This document shows, one piece after another, positions 26,430 through 34,937 of a stretch of DNA of 64,000 bases; the first letter of the stretch is position 1; each line of letters opens with the position of its first letter. The notes beneath the pieces are model-generated. The model was not told the DNA's origin. It saw only the letters and a list, made by a program, of their open reading frames with translations, and ran no database searches. Source of the DNA: Candidatus Accumulibacter regalis (lineage in GTDB: Bacteria; Pseudomonadota; Gammaproteobacteria; Burkholderiales; Rhodocyclaceae); contig JEMY01000013.1 in assembly GCA_000585075.1 (NCBI GenBank), positions 62,001 through 126,000 of the forward strand. The letters are read 5' to 3'. Made by a program: the position numbers and the translations under genes.

Positions 26430-29024
26430 TCAGACGGTTACGGTATCCGCCACGTCGCTGAACTCCTTGATCTGGTCGAAGTTCATGTAGCGATAGACAT
26501 CGGCAGCCTTGGCGTTCACCACCTTCACCTGTTCCATGTACTCGGCGACGGTCGGGATGCGTCCGAGCAGAGCGCAGATCGATGCCAGTTCGGCGGAGCC
26601 GAGATAGACGAAGGTATCGATGCCGAGGCGGTTCGGGAAGTTGCGTGTCGAGGTCGACATCGCCGTGCTGCCCTTCTTGATCTGCGCCTGGTTGCCCATG
26701 CACAGCGAGCAGCCGGGCATTTCCATGCGCGCGCCGGATTTGCCGAGGATCGCGTAGTAGCCTTCCTCGTTGAGGATCGCGGCGTCCATCTTGGTCGGCG
26801 GCGCGACCCACAGGCGGGTCGGGATGTCGGTCTTGCCTTCGAGGACCTTGCCGGCGGCACGGAAGTGGCCGATGTTGGTCATGCACGAGCCGATGAACAC
26901 CTCGTCGATCTTGGCGCCGGCGACTTCGGAGAGGAGCTTGGCGTCGTCCGGGTCGTTCGGGCAGGCGACGACCGGCTCCTTGACGTCGGCGAGGTCGATC
27001 TCGATTACCGCGGCGTACTCGGCGCCGGCGTCGGCCTTGAGCAGTTCGGGCTTGGCGATCCACGCTTCCATGGCCTTGATGCGTCGGCCGAGCGTGCGCT
27101 TGTCTTCGTAGCCGGTGGCGATCATCCACTTCATCAGCGTGATGTTCGAGCGCATGTACTCGATGATCGGCGCCTTGTCGAGCTGGATCGCGCAGGCGGC
27201 GGCGGAGCGCTCGGCAGCGGCGTCGGAGAGCTCGAACGCCTGTTCGATCTTGAGATCCGGCAGGCCTTCGATTTCCAGAATGCGGCCGGAGAAGATGTTC
27301 TTCTTGCCTTTCTTCTCGACGGTCAGCAGGCCGGCCTTGATGGCGTAGTAGGGAATGGCGTTGACCAGGTCACGCAGGGTGACGCCGTCCTGCAGCTTGC
27401 CCTTGAAGCGGACGAGCACCGATTCCGGCATGTCCAGCGGCATCACACCCGTCGCGGCGGCGAAGGCGACCAGGCCGGAGCCGGCGGGGAACGAAATGCC
27501 GATCGGGAAACGGGTGTGAGAGTCGCCGCCGGTACCGACGGTGTCGGGCAGCAGCAGGCGGTTCAGCCAGGAGTGGATGATGCCGTCGCCGGGACGCAGC
27601 GAGACACCGCCACGGGTGCTGATGAAAGCCGGCAGTTCGCGGTGCGTACGCACATCGACCAGCTTCGGATAGGCAGCGGTGTGGCAGAACGACTGCATCA
27701 CCATGTCCGCCGAGAAACCGAGGCAGGCGAGATCCTTGAGTTCGTCGCGGGTCATCGGGCCGGTGGTGTCCTGCGAGCCGACGGTGGTCATGCGCGGTTC
27801 GCAATAGGTACCCGGCAAAACGCCCTTGCCTTCCGGCAGGCCGCAGGCCCGTCCGACCATTTTCTGCGCCAGCGTGTAGCCCTTGCCCGGGTCGGCAGGA
27901 TTGTGCGGCACCCGGAACAGCGTCGAGACCGGCAGGCCGAGCGCTTCGCGTGCCCGGGTGGTGAGGCCACGGCCGATGATCAGCGGGATGCGTCCGCCGG
28001 CACGCACTTCGTCGAGGATCACCGGCGTCTTCAGCTGCGATTCGGCGATGACGGCACCGTTCTTCGTCGCGGTGACCTTGGTCGTCACGGTATCGATCTG
28101 CAGTTCGATCTCGTCGCCCATTTCCATTTGCTCGACGTCGAGTTCGATCGGCAGCGCGCCGGCGTCTTCCATCGTGTTGAAGAAGATCGGGGCGATCTTC
28201 GAACCGAGGCAGAAGCCGCCGAAACGCTTGTTGGGAACGAAGGGGATATCTTCGCCGGTGAACCAGAGCACGGAGTTGGTCGCCGATTTGCGCGACGAAC
28301 CGGTGCCGACGACGTCGCCGACGTAGGCGATCAGGTTCCCTTTCTTGGCCAGCGCTTCGAGCTGCTTGATCGGGCCGCGCTCGCCCGCGACGTCGGCTTC
28401 GATTCCCGGACGCGGGTTCTTGAGCATCGCCAGCGCGTGCAGCGGGATGTCCGGACGCGACCAGGCGTCGGGTGCCGGCGACAGGTCGTCGGTGTTGGTT
28501 TCGCCGGTGACCTTGAAAACGGTCAGCTTCTGCGACGCGGGAACTTCCGGACGCGAGGTGAACCACTCGCCGTCGGCCCAGCTCTGCAGCACTGACCTGG
28601 CGTTGGCGTCGCCCTTGTCGGCGAGATCCTTGACGTCGTGGAAGAAGTCGAAGACCAGCAGGGTTTTCTTGAGGGCCTCGGCGGCGATGGCGCCGGTCGG
28701 GCCGCTGAGGAGGTCGATCAGCGGCTTGACGTTGTAACCGCCGAGCATCGTGCCGAGCAGTTCCGTGGCCTTCTCGCGCGAAACCAGCGCGCAGATCTCC
28801 TCGCCCTTGGCGACCTTGGCCAGAAACACGGCCTTGACCTTGGCGGCATCATCGACACCCGCTGGAACCCGGTAGGTCAGCAGTTCGACCAGAGCCGCCT
28901 CTTCACCTTGCAGCGGATTCTTCAGCAGGCCGACAAGTTCCTCGGTCTGCTGCGCGGTCAGCGGCAGGGGCGGAATGCCAAGCGCAGCGCGCTCGGCGAC
29001 GTGGGCACGATAGGATTCCAGCAC
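26430..29024 (-). CDS. acnB: Aconitate hydratase B (bifunctional aconitase/2-methylisocitrate dehydratase)
   Basis: 864 residues, essentially the E. coli AcnB length. The N-terminus [20 protein letters not shown] and the HEAT-like domain are AcnB-specific. The swivel domain shows [20 protein letters not shown] and [16 protein letters not shown]. The catalytic domains include [47 protein letters not shown] and the 4Fe-4S ligands in CSLCMGNQ. It interconverts citrate and isocitrate and serves the TCA, glyoxylate and possibly methylcitrate cycles. GTG at 29024 is used as start: AAAGGA is well placed and the family N-terminus begins there, while an upstream extension is unsupported. A near-consensus promoter lies at 29168-29196. 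Confidence 0.97.
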   Translation of the reverse strand: MLESYRAHVAERAALGIPPLPLTAQQTEELVGLLKNPLQGEEAALVELLTYRVPAGVDDAAKVKAVFLAKVAKGEEICALVSREKATELLGTMLGGYNVKPLIDLLSGPTGAIAAEALKKTLLVFDFFHDVKDLADKGDANARSVLQSWADGEWFTSRPEVPASQKLTVFKVTGETNTDDLSPAPDAWSRPDIPLHALAMLKNPRPGIEADVAGERGPIKQLEALAKKGNLIAYVGDVVGTGSSRKSATNSVLWFTGEDIPFVPNKRFGGFCLGSKIAPIFFNTMEDAGALPIELDVEQMEMGDEIELQIDTVTTKVTATKNGAVIAESQLKTPVILDEVRAGGRIPLIIGRGLTTRAREALGLPVSTLFRVPHNPADPGKGYTLAQKMVGRACGLPEGKGVLPGTYCEPRMTTVGSQDTTGPMTRDELKDLACLGFSADMVMQSFCHTAAYPKLVDVRTHRELPAFISTRGGVSLRPGDGIIHSWLNRLLLPDTVGTGGDSHTRFPIGISFPAGSGLVAFAAATGVMPLDMPESVLVRFKGKLQDGVTLRDLVNAIPYYAIKAGLLTVEKKGKKNIFSGRILEIEGLPDLKIEQAFELSDAAAERSAAACAIQLDKAPIIEYMRSNITLMKWMIATGYEDKRTLGRRIKAMEAWIAKPELLKADAGAEYAAVIEIDLADVKEPVVACPNDPDDAKLLSEVAGAKIDEVFIGSCMTNIGHFRAAGKVLEGKTDIPTRLWVAPPTKMDAAILNEEGYYAILGKSGARMEMPGCSLCMGNQAQIKKGSTAMSTSTRNFPNRLGIDTFVYLGSAELASICALLGRIPTVAEYMEQVKVVNAKAADVYRYMNFDQIKEFSDVADTVTV

Positions 29025-29161
29025 GGCGACGTCCTTTCTCAAAAGTGGTGGCAGCAAAGCGGCAATTGTACTGCAAGGCCGTAGCGGCGAACGACCTCGC
29101 GGCGGGCAGGCTCCTGGCCCCGCCGGCAGAAACATCCGCTGCCGACAGCCCCGCTTGATTG

Positions 29162-29196
29162 GTATGTATTATATAAGACATACGACTCGCTGTGAA
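29162..29196 (-). promoter_or_regulatory. acnB promoter with overlapping dyad
   Basis: On the minus strand TTCACA (29196-29191) and TATAAT (29173-29168) are separated by 17 bp, one mismatch from the sigma-70 consensus. A GTATGT-N10-ACATAC inverted repeat (29162-29167 and 29178-29183) covers the -10 box, a likely operator for an unidentified repressor. The leader to the GTG start is about 135 nt. Confidence 0.75.
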
Positions 29197-29265
29197 GTAG
29201 GGCTCCCGAACAACAGCCCCGCGCTCGCAGCGCCGGCGGCGCCAGGCGGTGGTCGGCGCCCGCCC

Positions 29266-29967
29266 TCAAGTCAGATCGGTGACGCTACGAAACAGGCCAT
29301 GCCCTGACTCCAGATACTTGCGCTCGAAGGGCGTCATCGGCTGCTCCGGGACGAAGGACTGGCAAACCGCCGCCCGGCCGGTAAGCTGCTCCACCGCCAG
29401 ACAGTGCTCGGCGATATAGATCGGCCAGTTGCTGCGGCACTCGAGCACGCCGCCGAGAGCAAGCAGTGCGGGAAAGACCGCGTGCCCATGCCAGCGGCGG
29501 CGCAGATGGCCGACCTTCGGCCAGGGGTTGGGATAGAGCAGGTAATGCCGATCGAGCCGCAGGCCGGCGTCGAGCAACAAGCGCCAGTAGTCGACCAGAT
29601 CGGCGCGAACCAGATCGAGGTTGGCTGGCCAGGCACGCTGTTCGCCGCCCTGCTCGCGCTGCGTTTGCGGGCGCTGCTGGCCGCGCTGCAGGCGTACGGC
29701 CGACTGGTCGACGCCGATCACGTAGTGCGTCGGGAACGCTCTGGCGAGTGCGACGCTGCTCTCGCCGACGCCGCAGCAGGCGTCAAGGATCAGGGGGGCA
29801 CCCGGCGCGCGGCGCTGATAGCGCTCGAAACTTGCGGCAAAGGCGACGCGATTGTAGTCGGCATAGGGCTTGCGGAAAGGCGCGCTCGCGTGTCGTGCGA
29901 GAACCATCGCCAACTGCTCGTGGATGCCACTCTGGGCGCTGCTCGGGACGCGGGAGTTGCCTTGCAT
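29266..29967 (-). CDS. TrmB-like SAM-dependent methyltransferase
   Basis: 233 residues. The SAM-binding motif is LILDACCGVGESSVALARAF with VIGVDQSAVRL. LLYPNPWPKVGHLRRRWHGH corresponds to the FPDPWPKxxHxxRR signature of tRNA (guanine-46-N7) methyltransferase, and MTPFERKYLESGHGLFR to its C-terminal TxFExK motif. The protein is divergent (YPNPWPK instead of FPDPWPK, an Arg/Gln-rich insertion after the first Rossmann strand), so it may be a second, specialised paralogue of TrmB. It starts 12 bp after the dihydrouridine synthase gene; both are tRNA-modification genes in one unit. Confidence 0.78.
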   Translation of the reverse strand: MQGNSRVPSSAQSGIHEQLAMVLARHASAPFRKPYADYNRVAFAASFERYQRRAPGAPLILDACCGVGESSVALARAFPTHYVIGVDQSAVRLQRGQQRPQTQREQGGEQRAWPANLDLVRADLVDYWRLLLDAGLRLDRHYLLYPNPWPKVGHLRRRWHGHAVFPALLALGGVLECRSNWPIYIAEHCLAVEQLTGRAAVCQSFVPEQPMTPFERKYLESGHGLFRSVTDLT

Positions 29968-29979
29968 CTTCTGGCGCGG

Positions 29980-30963
29980 CTAGCCCAGCGGCCGCTGCAC
30001 CGGGATTCCATGCAGCTCGAGCACACGGCTGATTTCTTCCACGCCAGCCAGTGCTCTGACCGCCATGAACAGAGCCTCGGCTTCGACAAAGTTGCGCCGC
30101 AGGGAGCCCAACCAGAGCTTGAGCCGTCCCGGCGCATGCCGCGCCACGACCTTGGCACAGACCTGCTGCCAGTATGACGCCAGCAGCGGCTGCAACCGGC
30201 GCCAGTCGTCGCAGCGATCGGCGGCGACCCCCTCGCCGGCCGCCTGCGCACGAATACGCCGCGCGAGAAAGGGATCGGCAACTGCACCGCGGCCGATCAT
30301 CACGTCGTCGCTGCTGCTCACCGCACAGCAGCGCAGGTGATCGGCAACCGTCCATACCTCGCCGTTGGCGATCACCGGTTGTTGCACCACCGCCCGGATG
30401 CGCGCGATCCATTCCCAATGCGCCGGCGGTCGATAGCCGTCGGCGCGGGTGCGCGCATGCACCACCAGCGCCACGATACCGCCGGCGGCCAGCGCCCGCG
30501 CGCAGTCCAGAGTTTTCTCGGTATCGCGCACGCCGAGCCGCATCTTGGCGGTGAATGGAATTTCCGGAGGCACGACGCGGCGCACCGCCGCGACGATGCG
30601 CAAGAGCTGTTCGGGGTCGGCGAGCAGCATCGCGCCGCCGCCGTGGCGATTGACCGTCGGTGCCGGACAACCGAAGTTCAGATCGATCCCCGCCGGGGCA
30701 AGCTCGACGAGCTGCGCCGCATTCTCGGCCAGGCACCCGGGATCGCTGCCGAGAAGCTGCACCACCAGCGGCGTTCCGGCACGCGTTCGGCTGCCGTTAC
30801 CAAGCTCGGGGCAAAGCCGCTGAAAGGCGCGCGGCGGCAGCAGATTGCCAGAGACCCGGACGAACTCGCTGACTGCCAGATCATAACCGCCGACGCGCGT
30901 CAGCACGTCGCGCAGAACGTCGTCGACCAGACCCTCCATCGGCGCCAGCAGCAGTCTTGCCAT
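29980..30963 (-). CDS. dusC: tRNA-dihydrouridine synthase, DusC-like
   Basis: A 327-residue FMN-dependent Dus protein. LLLAPMEGLVDDVLRDVLT opens the TIM barrel and LNFGCPAPTVNRHGGGAMLL holds the catalytic Cys. FTAKMRLGV, VHARTRADGYRPPAHWEWI, VIANGEVWTV and MIGRGAVADPFLARRI complete the FMN site. MEGLVD and the C-terminal helical domain favour DusC, which reduces U16 of tRNA. ATG 30963 has GGAG about 8 bp upstream; codons further upstream are out of family. It is co-oriented with the TrmB-like gene downstream. Confidence 0.9.
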   Translation of the reverse strand: MARLLLAPMEGLVDDVLRDVLTRVGGYDLAVSEFVRVSGNLLPPRAFQRLCPELGNGSRTRAGTPLVVQLLGSDPGCLAENAAQLVELAPAGIDLNFGCPAPTVNRHGGGAMLLADPEQLLRIVAAVRRVVPPEIPFTAKMRLGVRDTEKTLDCARALAAGGIVALVVHARTRADGYRPPAHWEWIARIRAVVQQPVIANGEVWTVADHLRCCAVSSSDDVMIGRGAVADPFLARRIRAQAAGEGVAADRCDDWRRLQPLLASYWQQVCAKVVARHAPGRLKLWLGSLRRNFVEAEALFMAVRALAGVEEISRVLELHGIPVQRPLG

Positions 30964-31107
30964 CACCCATTCTCCATCCCGCTTCGAGCCTGAAGCGGAC
31001 ATTCCAAGCGACCGGGTACCCGCCATGGAGCAGCGTCGTGGCGGCGGGCGAAGCGTTCGCGCCGCACACGCGGCGTCGGCAGACCGCCTTCGCTCTCGCA
31101 AAATACA

Positions 31108-31132
31108 GAGGCCGGACACGCCGGCCTCTTTT
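31108..31132. terminator. Rho-independent terminator after the CsgG-like lipoprotein gene
   Basis: A perfect 8-bp stem (GAGGCCGG and CCGGCCTC, 31108-31115 and 31121-31128) with a 5-nt loop is flanked by TTTT on the plus side and GTATTTT on the minus side; it works for the minus-strand gene ending at 31149. Confidence 0.8.
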
Positions 31133-31148
31133 CCGTTGCTCGCGGTGC

Positions 31149-32021
31149 TCAGTTGGTCTTCTTGCTCTTCTTCTTGGCAGGCTGTGCCGCCTCGGCCCCC
31201 TGCACACCCAGGTTGCCTCCGGTTCCCAGGCCACCCTGGACCTCTTGCGCCTTGTAGCTGCGCACCGCGCGTACCAGATTGTTGTACGAGTCCGTAAAGG
31301 CGGCGACGATCACCTTGCCCTGCGCGGTGTTCGCGTAACCACCGGCCGCCCCCCCCATGCCGCGGCCAAAAAGACTGCCGACGGCGCCGAAGTCCATGTT
31401 GCTGGCGCTGCCTTCCGCCGCCGCCAGCTGCACACCGGAGCGGTTGTCCACCAGCGTCAGCAGCGTGCTCGCCTCCTTGACGTTCACACTTCCGGCAATC
31501 GCACCGATCACGCCGAGCGCGCCGCTCATGCCGCCAAGTGCGCCGCCCGCACCGCCCGCATTGCTGTTGCTGAAGGTAATCGATGGACTCATCGAATAGT
31601 CGGCCGAAACCATCTGCCCCTTCTGGAACTTGGAACCCTTGCGCAGCTCCCCGGAGTCTTCCAGGGCGCGCTCCTGCATCATGTTGTTCATCGCCCGGCC
31701 GCGTTCGACGACGACAAAACAGTTCGATTGCTGGACCATCAGCTTGAGCACCGGCGTCGTCGATCCCAGGCCCCACTGGCCGGTCAGGATGCCGTACCAC
31801 GGCGCCTGCGTATCCTCGACCACGGCAAGCGTCCCGAGCGAGCGATCGCACCTTTCGAGCTGGCTGTTGGCATTCTGGGCGTTCGCTCCGCCGGCCGACC
31901 CGGTGGCGGTCGTCTTCGCGTCTTGCGACCCCATCTGCATGTTCGAGCAAGCGGCCAGAAGTGCAGTTGCAGCGGAAGCGACGACCAGGCGTGCCGTACC
32001 GCGAGAACTCGTTAGAGCCAT
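31149..32021 (-). CDS. CsgG-like outer-membrane or periplasmic lipoprotein
   Basis: A 290-residue lipoprotein precursor. A signal peptide (ARLVVASAATALLAAC) ends in a lipobox with Cys25. The mature part resembles the CsgG/curli-assembly family: LGTLAVVEDTQAPWY, PVLKLMVQQSNCFVVVERGR, MMQERALEDSGELR, QMVSADYSMSPSITFS. A Gly-rich segment (GGAGGALGGMSGALGVIGAI) replaces the CsgG transmembrane hairpin region. SVNVKEASTLLTLVDNRSG and VAAFTDSYNNLVRAVRSYK follow, then a Lys-rich tail (AKKKSKKTN). AAGGGAG precedes the ATG. No csgA, csgB, csgE or csgF is present, so a true curli exporter is unlikely; it may be a peptidoglycan-associated or general CsgG-domain lipoprotein. Confidence 0.8.
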   Translation of the reverse strand: MALTSSRGTARLVVASAATALLAACSNMQMGSQDAKTTATGSAGGANAQNANSQLERCDRSLGTLAVVEDTQAPWYGILTGQWGLGSTTPVLKLMVQQSNCFVVVERGRAMNNMMQERALEDSGELRKGSKFQKGQMVSADYSMSPSITFSNSNAGGAGGALGGMSGALGVIGAIAGSVNVKEASTLLTLVDNRSGVQLAAAEGSASNMDFGAVGSLFGRGMGGAAGGYANTAQGKVIVAAFTDSYNNLVRAVRSYKAQEVQGGLGTGGNLGVQGAEAAQPAKKKSKKTN

Positions 32022-32350
32022 GAATCTTCTCCCTTCTCAATTGGCAATTGGCTGAATGCGGCGTGGCATCCCACCGACAGCGGCGCCCTCCACACCGGCC
32101 GCCACTATAACAGCACGGATACGACCTGCGCAGCCGGCCTGCAACCGCTCCCCAAGTGCCTGGGACTCAGCGGCTGCCGGACGGGCTGACGCCAATGCCA
32201 GCAAAGGCTATCGTTTCCCCGCTGCAGACGTCATTCACGCGGCAGGTCCGCTCTGGCGCGGTGGCAGCACTGCGAGCGCGAACTTCTGGCCTCGTGCTAT
32301 CTCGTACTATCGCCGCGCAAGCGGGATCGTTGCCCCCAGGCTGCACGCGC
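32022..32350. other. Intergenic, no gene recognised
   Basis: 329 bases between two minus-strand genes. The part next to 32022 carries the AAGGGAG ribosome-binding site of the lipoprotein gene and a CAATTGGCAATTGG direct repeat (minus CCAATTGCCAATTG). Nothing else was recognised. Confidence 0.4.
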
Positions 32351-32797
32351 TCAGCAGCGAGAACCGGCCGGGCACTGGGCCAGGGTGCTGGCCAACGGGG
32401 TCAGCGGCCGCCCTTCCTGCACCCAGGAGCGCATCCCGTCCTTGACGTTGTACACCCGCTGGTAGCCCGCCTGCTGCGAGAGAAGCTGGCTTGCCGCCCG
32501 CGTGCGGTTGCCGCTACGGCAAATGACGATCACCGGCTGGTCGGGTTTGGCTACGCCCTGCACCTTTGCCAGCCAGGCCGGCGCATCGACGCGGCCCTGC
32601 TCATCAACGTAGGTAATCAATTTGCTGCCCGCGACGACGCCACTTTGCTGCCATTCGCCGGCAGTACGGATGTCGATCACCGGCACCCCTGCAGCCATCA
32701 GGCGCGCCAGCTCGGCGTTGTCGATATCGAACACTTCAGCGTCGGCCGCGCTCGCGAGCAGCAAGGAAGAAAACGCGCAAGCCATCATCCGGATCAT
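32351..32797 (-). CDS. Secreted rhodanese-like sulfurtransferase
   Basis: 148 residues with a short signal peptide (MMACAFSSLLLASAADA) and one rhodanese domain: ELARLMAAGVPVIDIRTAGEW, the active-site loop VICRSGNRTRAAS with catalytic Cys, and VYNVKDGMRSWVQEGRPL. A single-domain periplasmic rhodanese may transfer sulfane sulfur or act in thiol or cyanide handling; no partner is visible. It is divergent from the KGOR cluster. Confidence 0.88.
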   Translation of the reverse strand: MIRMMACAFSSLLLASAADAEVFDIDNAELARLMAAGVPVIDIRTAGEWQQSGVVAGSKLITYVDEQGRVDAPAWLAKVQGVAKPDQPVIVICRSGNRTRAASQLLSQQAGYQRVYNVKDGMRSWVQEGRPLTPLASTLAQCPAGSRC

Positions 32798-33008
32798 GAT
32801 CAGAACTCCTGTAACCTCGTTCCGGCCATTTTACAGTGATCGCCCGGCAATGGGGGCAAGGCAGCCGCGTCGCGGCACGAGCTTACGCTGACATCGCACT
32901 GAAAAATAACCCTTTTCAGGCTCCCAGCGGCGCGCTAGTATGGACGCTCTTTTTTTGGGGCCGGCAACCGCGACCCCGGACTGCTGCCGAAGAAAGGAGT
33001 CGCTCGTC

Positions 33009-34928
33009 TTGAAACCGACCGATATCAGCGTCCCCGACTATTTCCACAAAGTCGTCGATTGCCAGTGGGCATGCCCGGCCCACACCCCGGTTCCCGAATA
33101 CATTCGCCTGATCGCTGCCGGTCGCTACAGCGAGGCCTACATGGTCAACTGGGTATCGAACGTCTTTCCGGGAATCCTCGGGCGAACCTGTGACCGCCCC
33201 TGCGAACCCGCGTGCCGCCGCGGCCGCGTCGAGGACGAAACCCCGGACGGCCACGGCGAGCGCAAGGCGCCGGTCGCGATCTGCCGTCTGAAGCGCGTCG
33301 CCGCCGACTACAAGGAGGACATTCGCCACCTCCTGCCGCCGCCAGCGGCGCAGAAAAACGGCCGGCGCATCGCCTGCGTCGGCGCCGGGCCGGCATCGCT
33401 GACCGTAGCGCGCGACCTGGCGCCGCTCGGCTACGAGGTGGTGATCTACGACGGCGACGCTCTCGCCGGCGGCATGATGCGCACGCAGATCCCGAAGTTC
33501 CGCCTGCCAGAAGAAGTCATCGACGAGGAAACCGGTTACGTCCTCGACCTCGGCGTCGAGCTGCGCGGCGGCCAGTACGTCAGTTCGCTGAAGAACCTGC
33601 TAAGCGAAGGCTACGACGCGATTTTCGTCGGTTCCGGCGCGCCACGTGGCCACGACCTCGACATCCCCGGACGCAAGGAAGCAGCGAAGTCTATCCACCT
33701 GGGTATCGACTGGCTGGCCAGCGTCGCTTTCGGGCATACCACTTCGATCGGCAAGCGGGTGATCGTCCTCGGCGGCGGCAACACTGCGATGGACTGCTGC
33801 CGCTCGTCGCGCCGGCTTGGCGGCGAGGATGTCAAGGTCATCGTCCGCTCCGGCTTCGAGCAGATGAAGGCCAGCCCCTGGGAAAAGGAGGACGCGATGC
33901 ACGAAGGCATCCCGATCCTCAACAACCTGGTCCCCAAGGCCTTCACGCACATCGGCGGACGGCTCACCGGCGCCACCTTCGAGAAGGTACGGGTGGAATT
34001 CGACGACAAGGGCCGCCGCAGCCTGGTACCGACCGGCGAACCCGACGCTCATTTCGATTGTGACGAGGTGCTGGTCGCCGTTGGCCAGGACAACTCCTTC
34101 CCGTGGATCGAGCGCGACATCGGCATCGAATTCGACAAGTGGGGCCTGCCCAAGGTCAATGAGGAGACCATGCAATCGACCGTGCCCAACGTCTTCTTCG
34201 GCGGTGACGCTGCCTTCGGGCCGAAAAACATCATCTGGGCGGTTGCCCACGGCCACCAGGCGGCGGTCTCCATCGACCGCATGCTCAACGGCGAGGACCT
34301 TGCCGAGCGGCCCGCACCGCAGACTTCACTGGTCTCGCAAAAGATGGGCATCCATCAGTGGATGTACGACAACGCCATCTCGGCCGATCGGCGCCTGCGC
34401 GTGCCGCTGCGCGACCTGAACGCCGCGTTGAAGAACATCAAGATCGAAGTCGAGCTGGGCTTCGATCCGCAGCTGGCTTTCCAGGAGGCGCAGCGCTGCC
34501 TGAACTGCGACGTGCAGACGGTCTTTGCACCCAAGCTGTGCATCGAATGCGACGCGTGCATGGACATCTGCCCCATGGACAGCATCTCCTTCACCCTCAA
34601 CGGTGACGAGGAAGACCTGCGCCAGCGGCTGAGCGCGCCGGCACTGGATGCGAGCCAGGATCTCTATGTGTCGGATGCGCTGAAGACCGGGCGGGTGATG
34701 GTCAAGGACGAGGATGTCTGCCTGCACTGCGGACTCTGTGCCGAACGCTGTCCGACCGGCGCCTGGGACATGCAGAAATTCCTCTTCGCAAGCACCTACG
34801 CCGGACCTGGTTGCCGCAATGCAGGCTCTCCCCCGCCTTTGCCCGAGCCCGCGGGCACACCTTCACCCGAGAAAAGGCCAAGGGCAAGGCAAAAGCCAGC
34901 GCCGGCTCCCGACCAGCAAACCGCCTGA
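33009..34928 (+). CDS. korC: FAD/iron-sulfur NAD(P)H-dependent oxidoreductase subunit of 2-oxoglutarate:ferredoxin oxidoreductase (KorC-like)
   Basis: About 639 residues, similar to glutamate synthase small subunit with extra ferredoxin modules. Order: N-terminal FeS cysteines (CQWACPAHTPVPEY, CDRPCEPACRRG), FAD motif IACVGAGPASLTVARDL, NAD(P) motif VIVLGGGNTAMDCCRSSRR, second FAD motif VFFGGDAAFGPKNIIWAVAH, then two 4Fe-4S sets (CIECDACMDICPMD and CLHCGLCAERCPTGAW). A TTG at 33009 is preferred because AAAGGAG (32993-32999) is correctly spaced; an in-frame ATG at 32940 has no such site. It lies 9 bp before the alpha subunit. In Thauera a comparable third subunit couples KGOR to NAD(P); that role here is inferred. 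Confidence 0.85.
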   Translation: MKPTDISVPDYFHKVVDCQWACPAHTPVPEYIRLIAAGRYSEAYMVNWVSNVFPGILGRTCDRPCEPACRRGRVEDETPDGHGERKAPVAICRLKRVAADYKEDIRHLLPPPAAQKNGRRIACVGAGPASLTVARDLAPLGYEVVIYDGDALAGGMMRTQIPKFRLPEEVIDEETGYVLDLGVELRGGQYVSSLKNLLSEGYDAIFVGSGAPRGHDLDIPGRKEAAKSIHLGIDWLASVAFGHTTSIGKRVIVLGGGNTAMDCCRSSRRLGGEDVKVIVRSGFEQMKASPWEKEDAMHEGIPILNNLVPKAFTHIGGRLTGATFEKVRVEFDDKGRRSLVPTGEPDAHFDCDEVLVAVGQDNSFPWIERDIGIEFDKWGLPKVNEETMQSTVPNVFFGGDAAFGPKNIIWAVAHGHQAAVSIDRMLNGEDLAERPAPQTSLVSQKMGIHQWMYDNAISADRRLRVPLRDLNAALKNIKIEVELGFDPQLAFQEAQRCLNCDVQTVFAPKLCIECDACMDICPMDSISFTLNGDEEDLRQRLSAPALDASQDLYVSDALKTGRVMVKDEDVCLHCGLCAERCPTGAWDMQKFLFASTYAGPGCRNAGSPPPLPEPAGTPSPEKRPRARQKPAPAPDQQTA

Positions 34929-34937
34929 GGAACGAAA

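Noticed and set aside
26265-28595. 776-codon plus-strand frame opposite acnB
   Set aside because: Antisense to a fully conserved aconitase; no family resemblance and no ribosome-binding site.
32940-33008. ATG at 32940 as start of the KGOR flavoprotein
   Set aside because: It lacks a ribosome-binding site, whereas AAAGGAG sits at proper distance before the TTG at 33009, where similarity begins.
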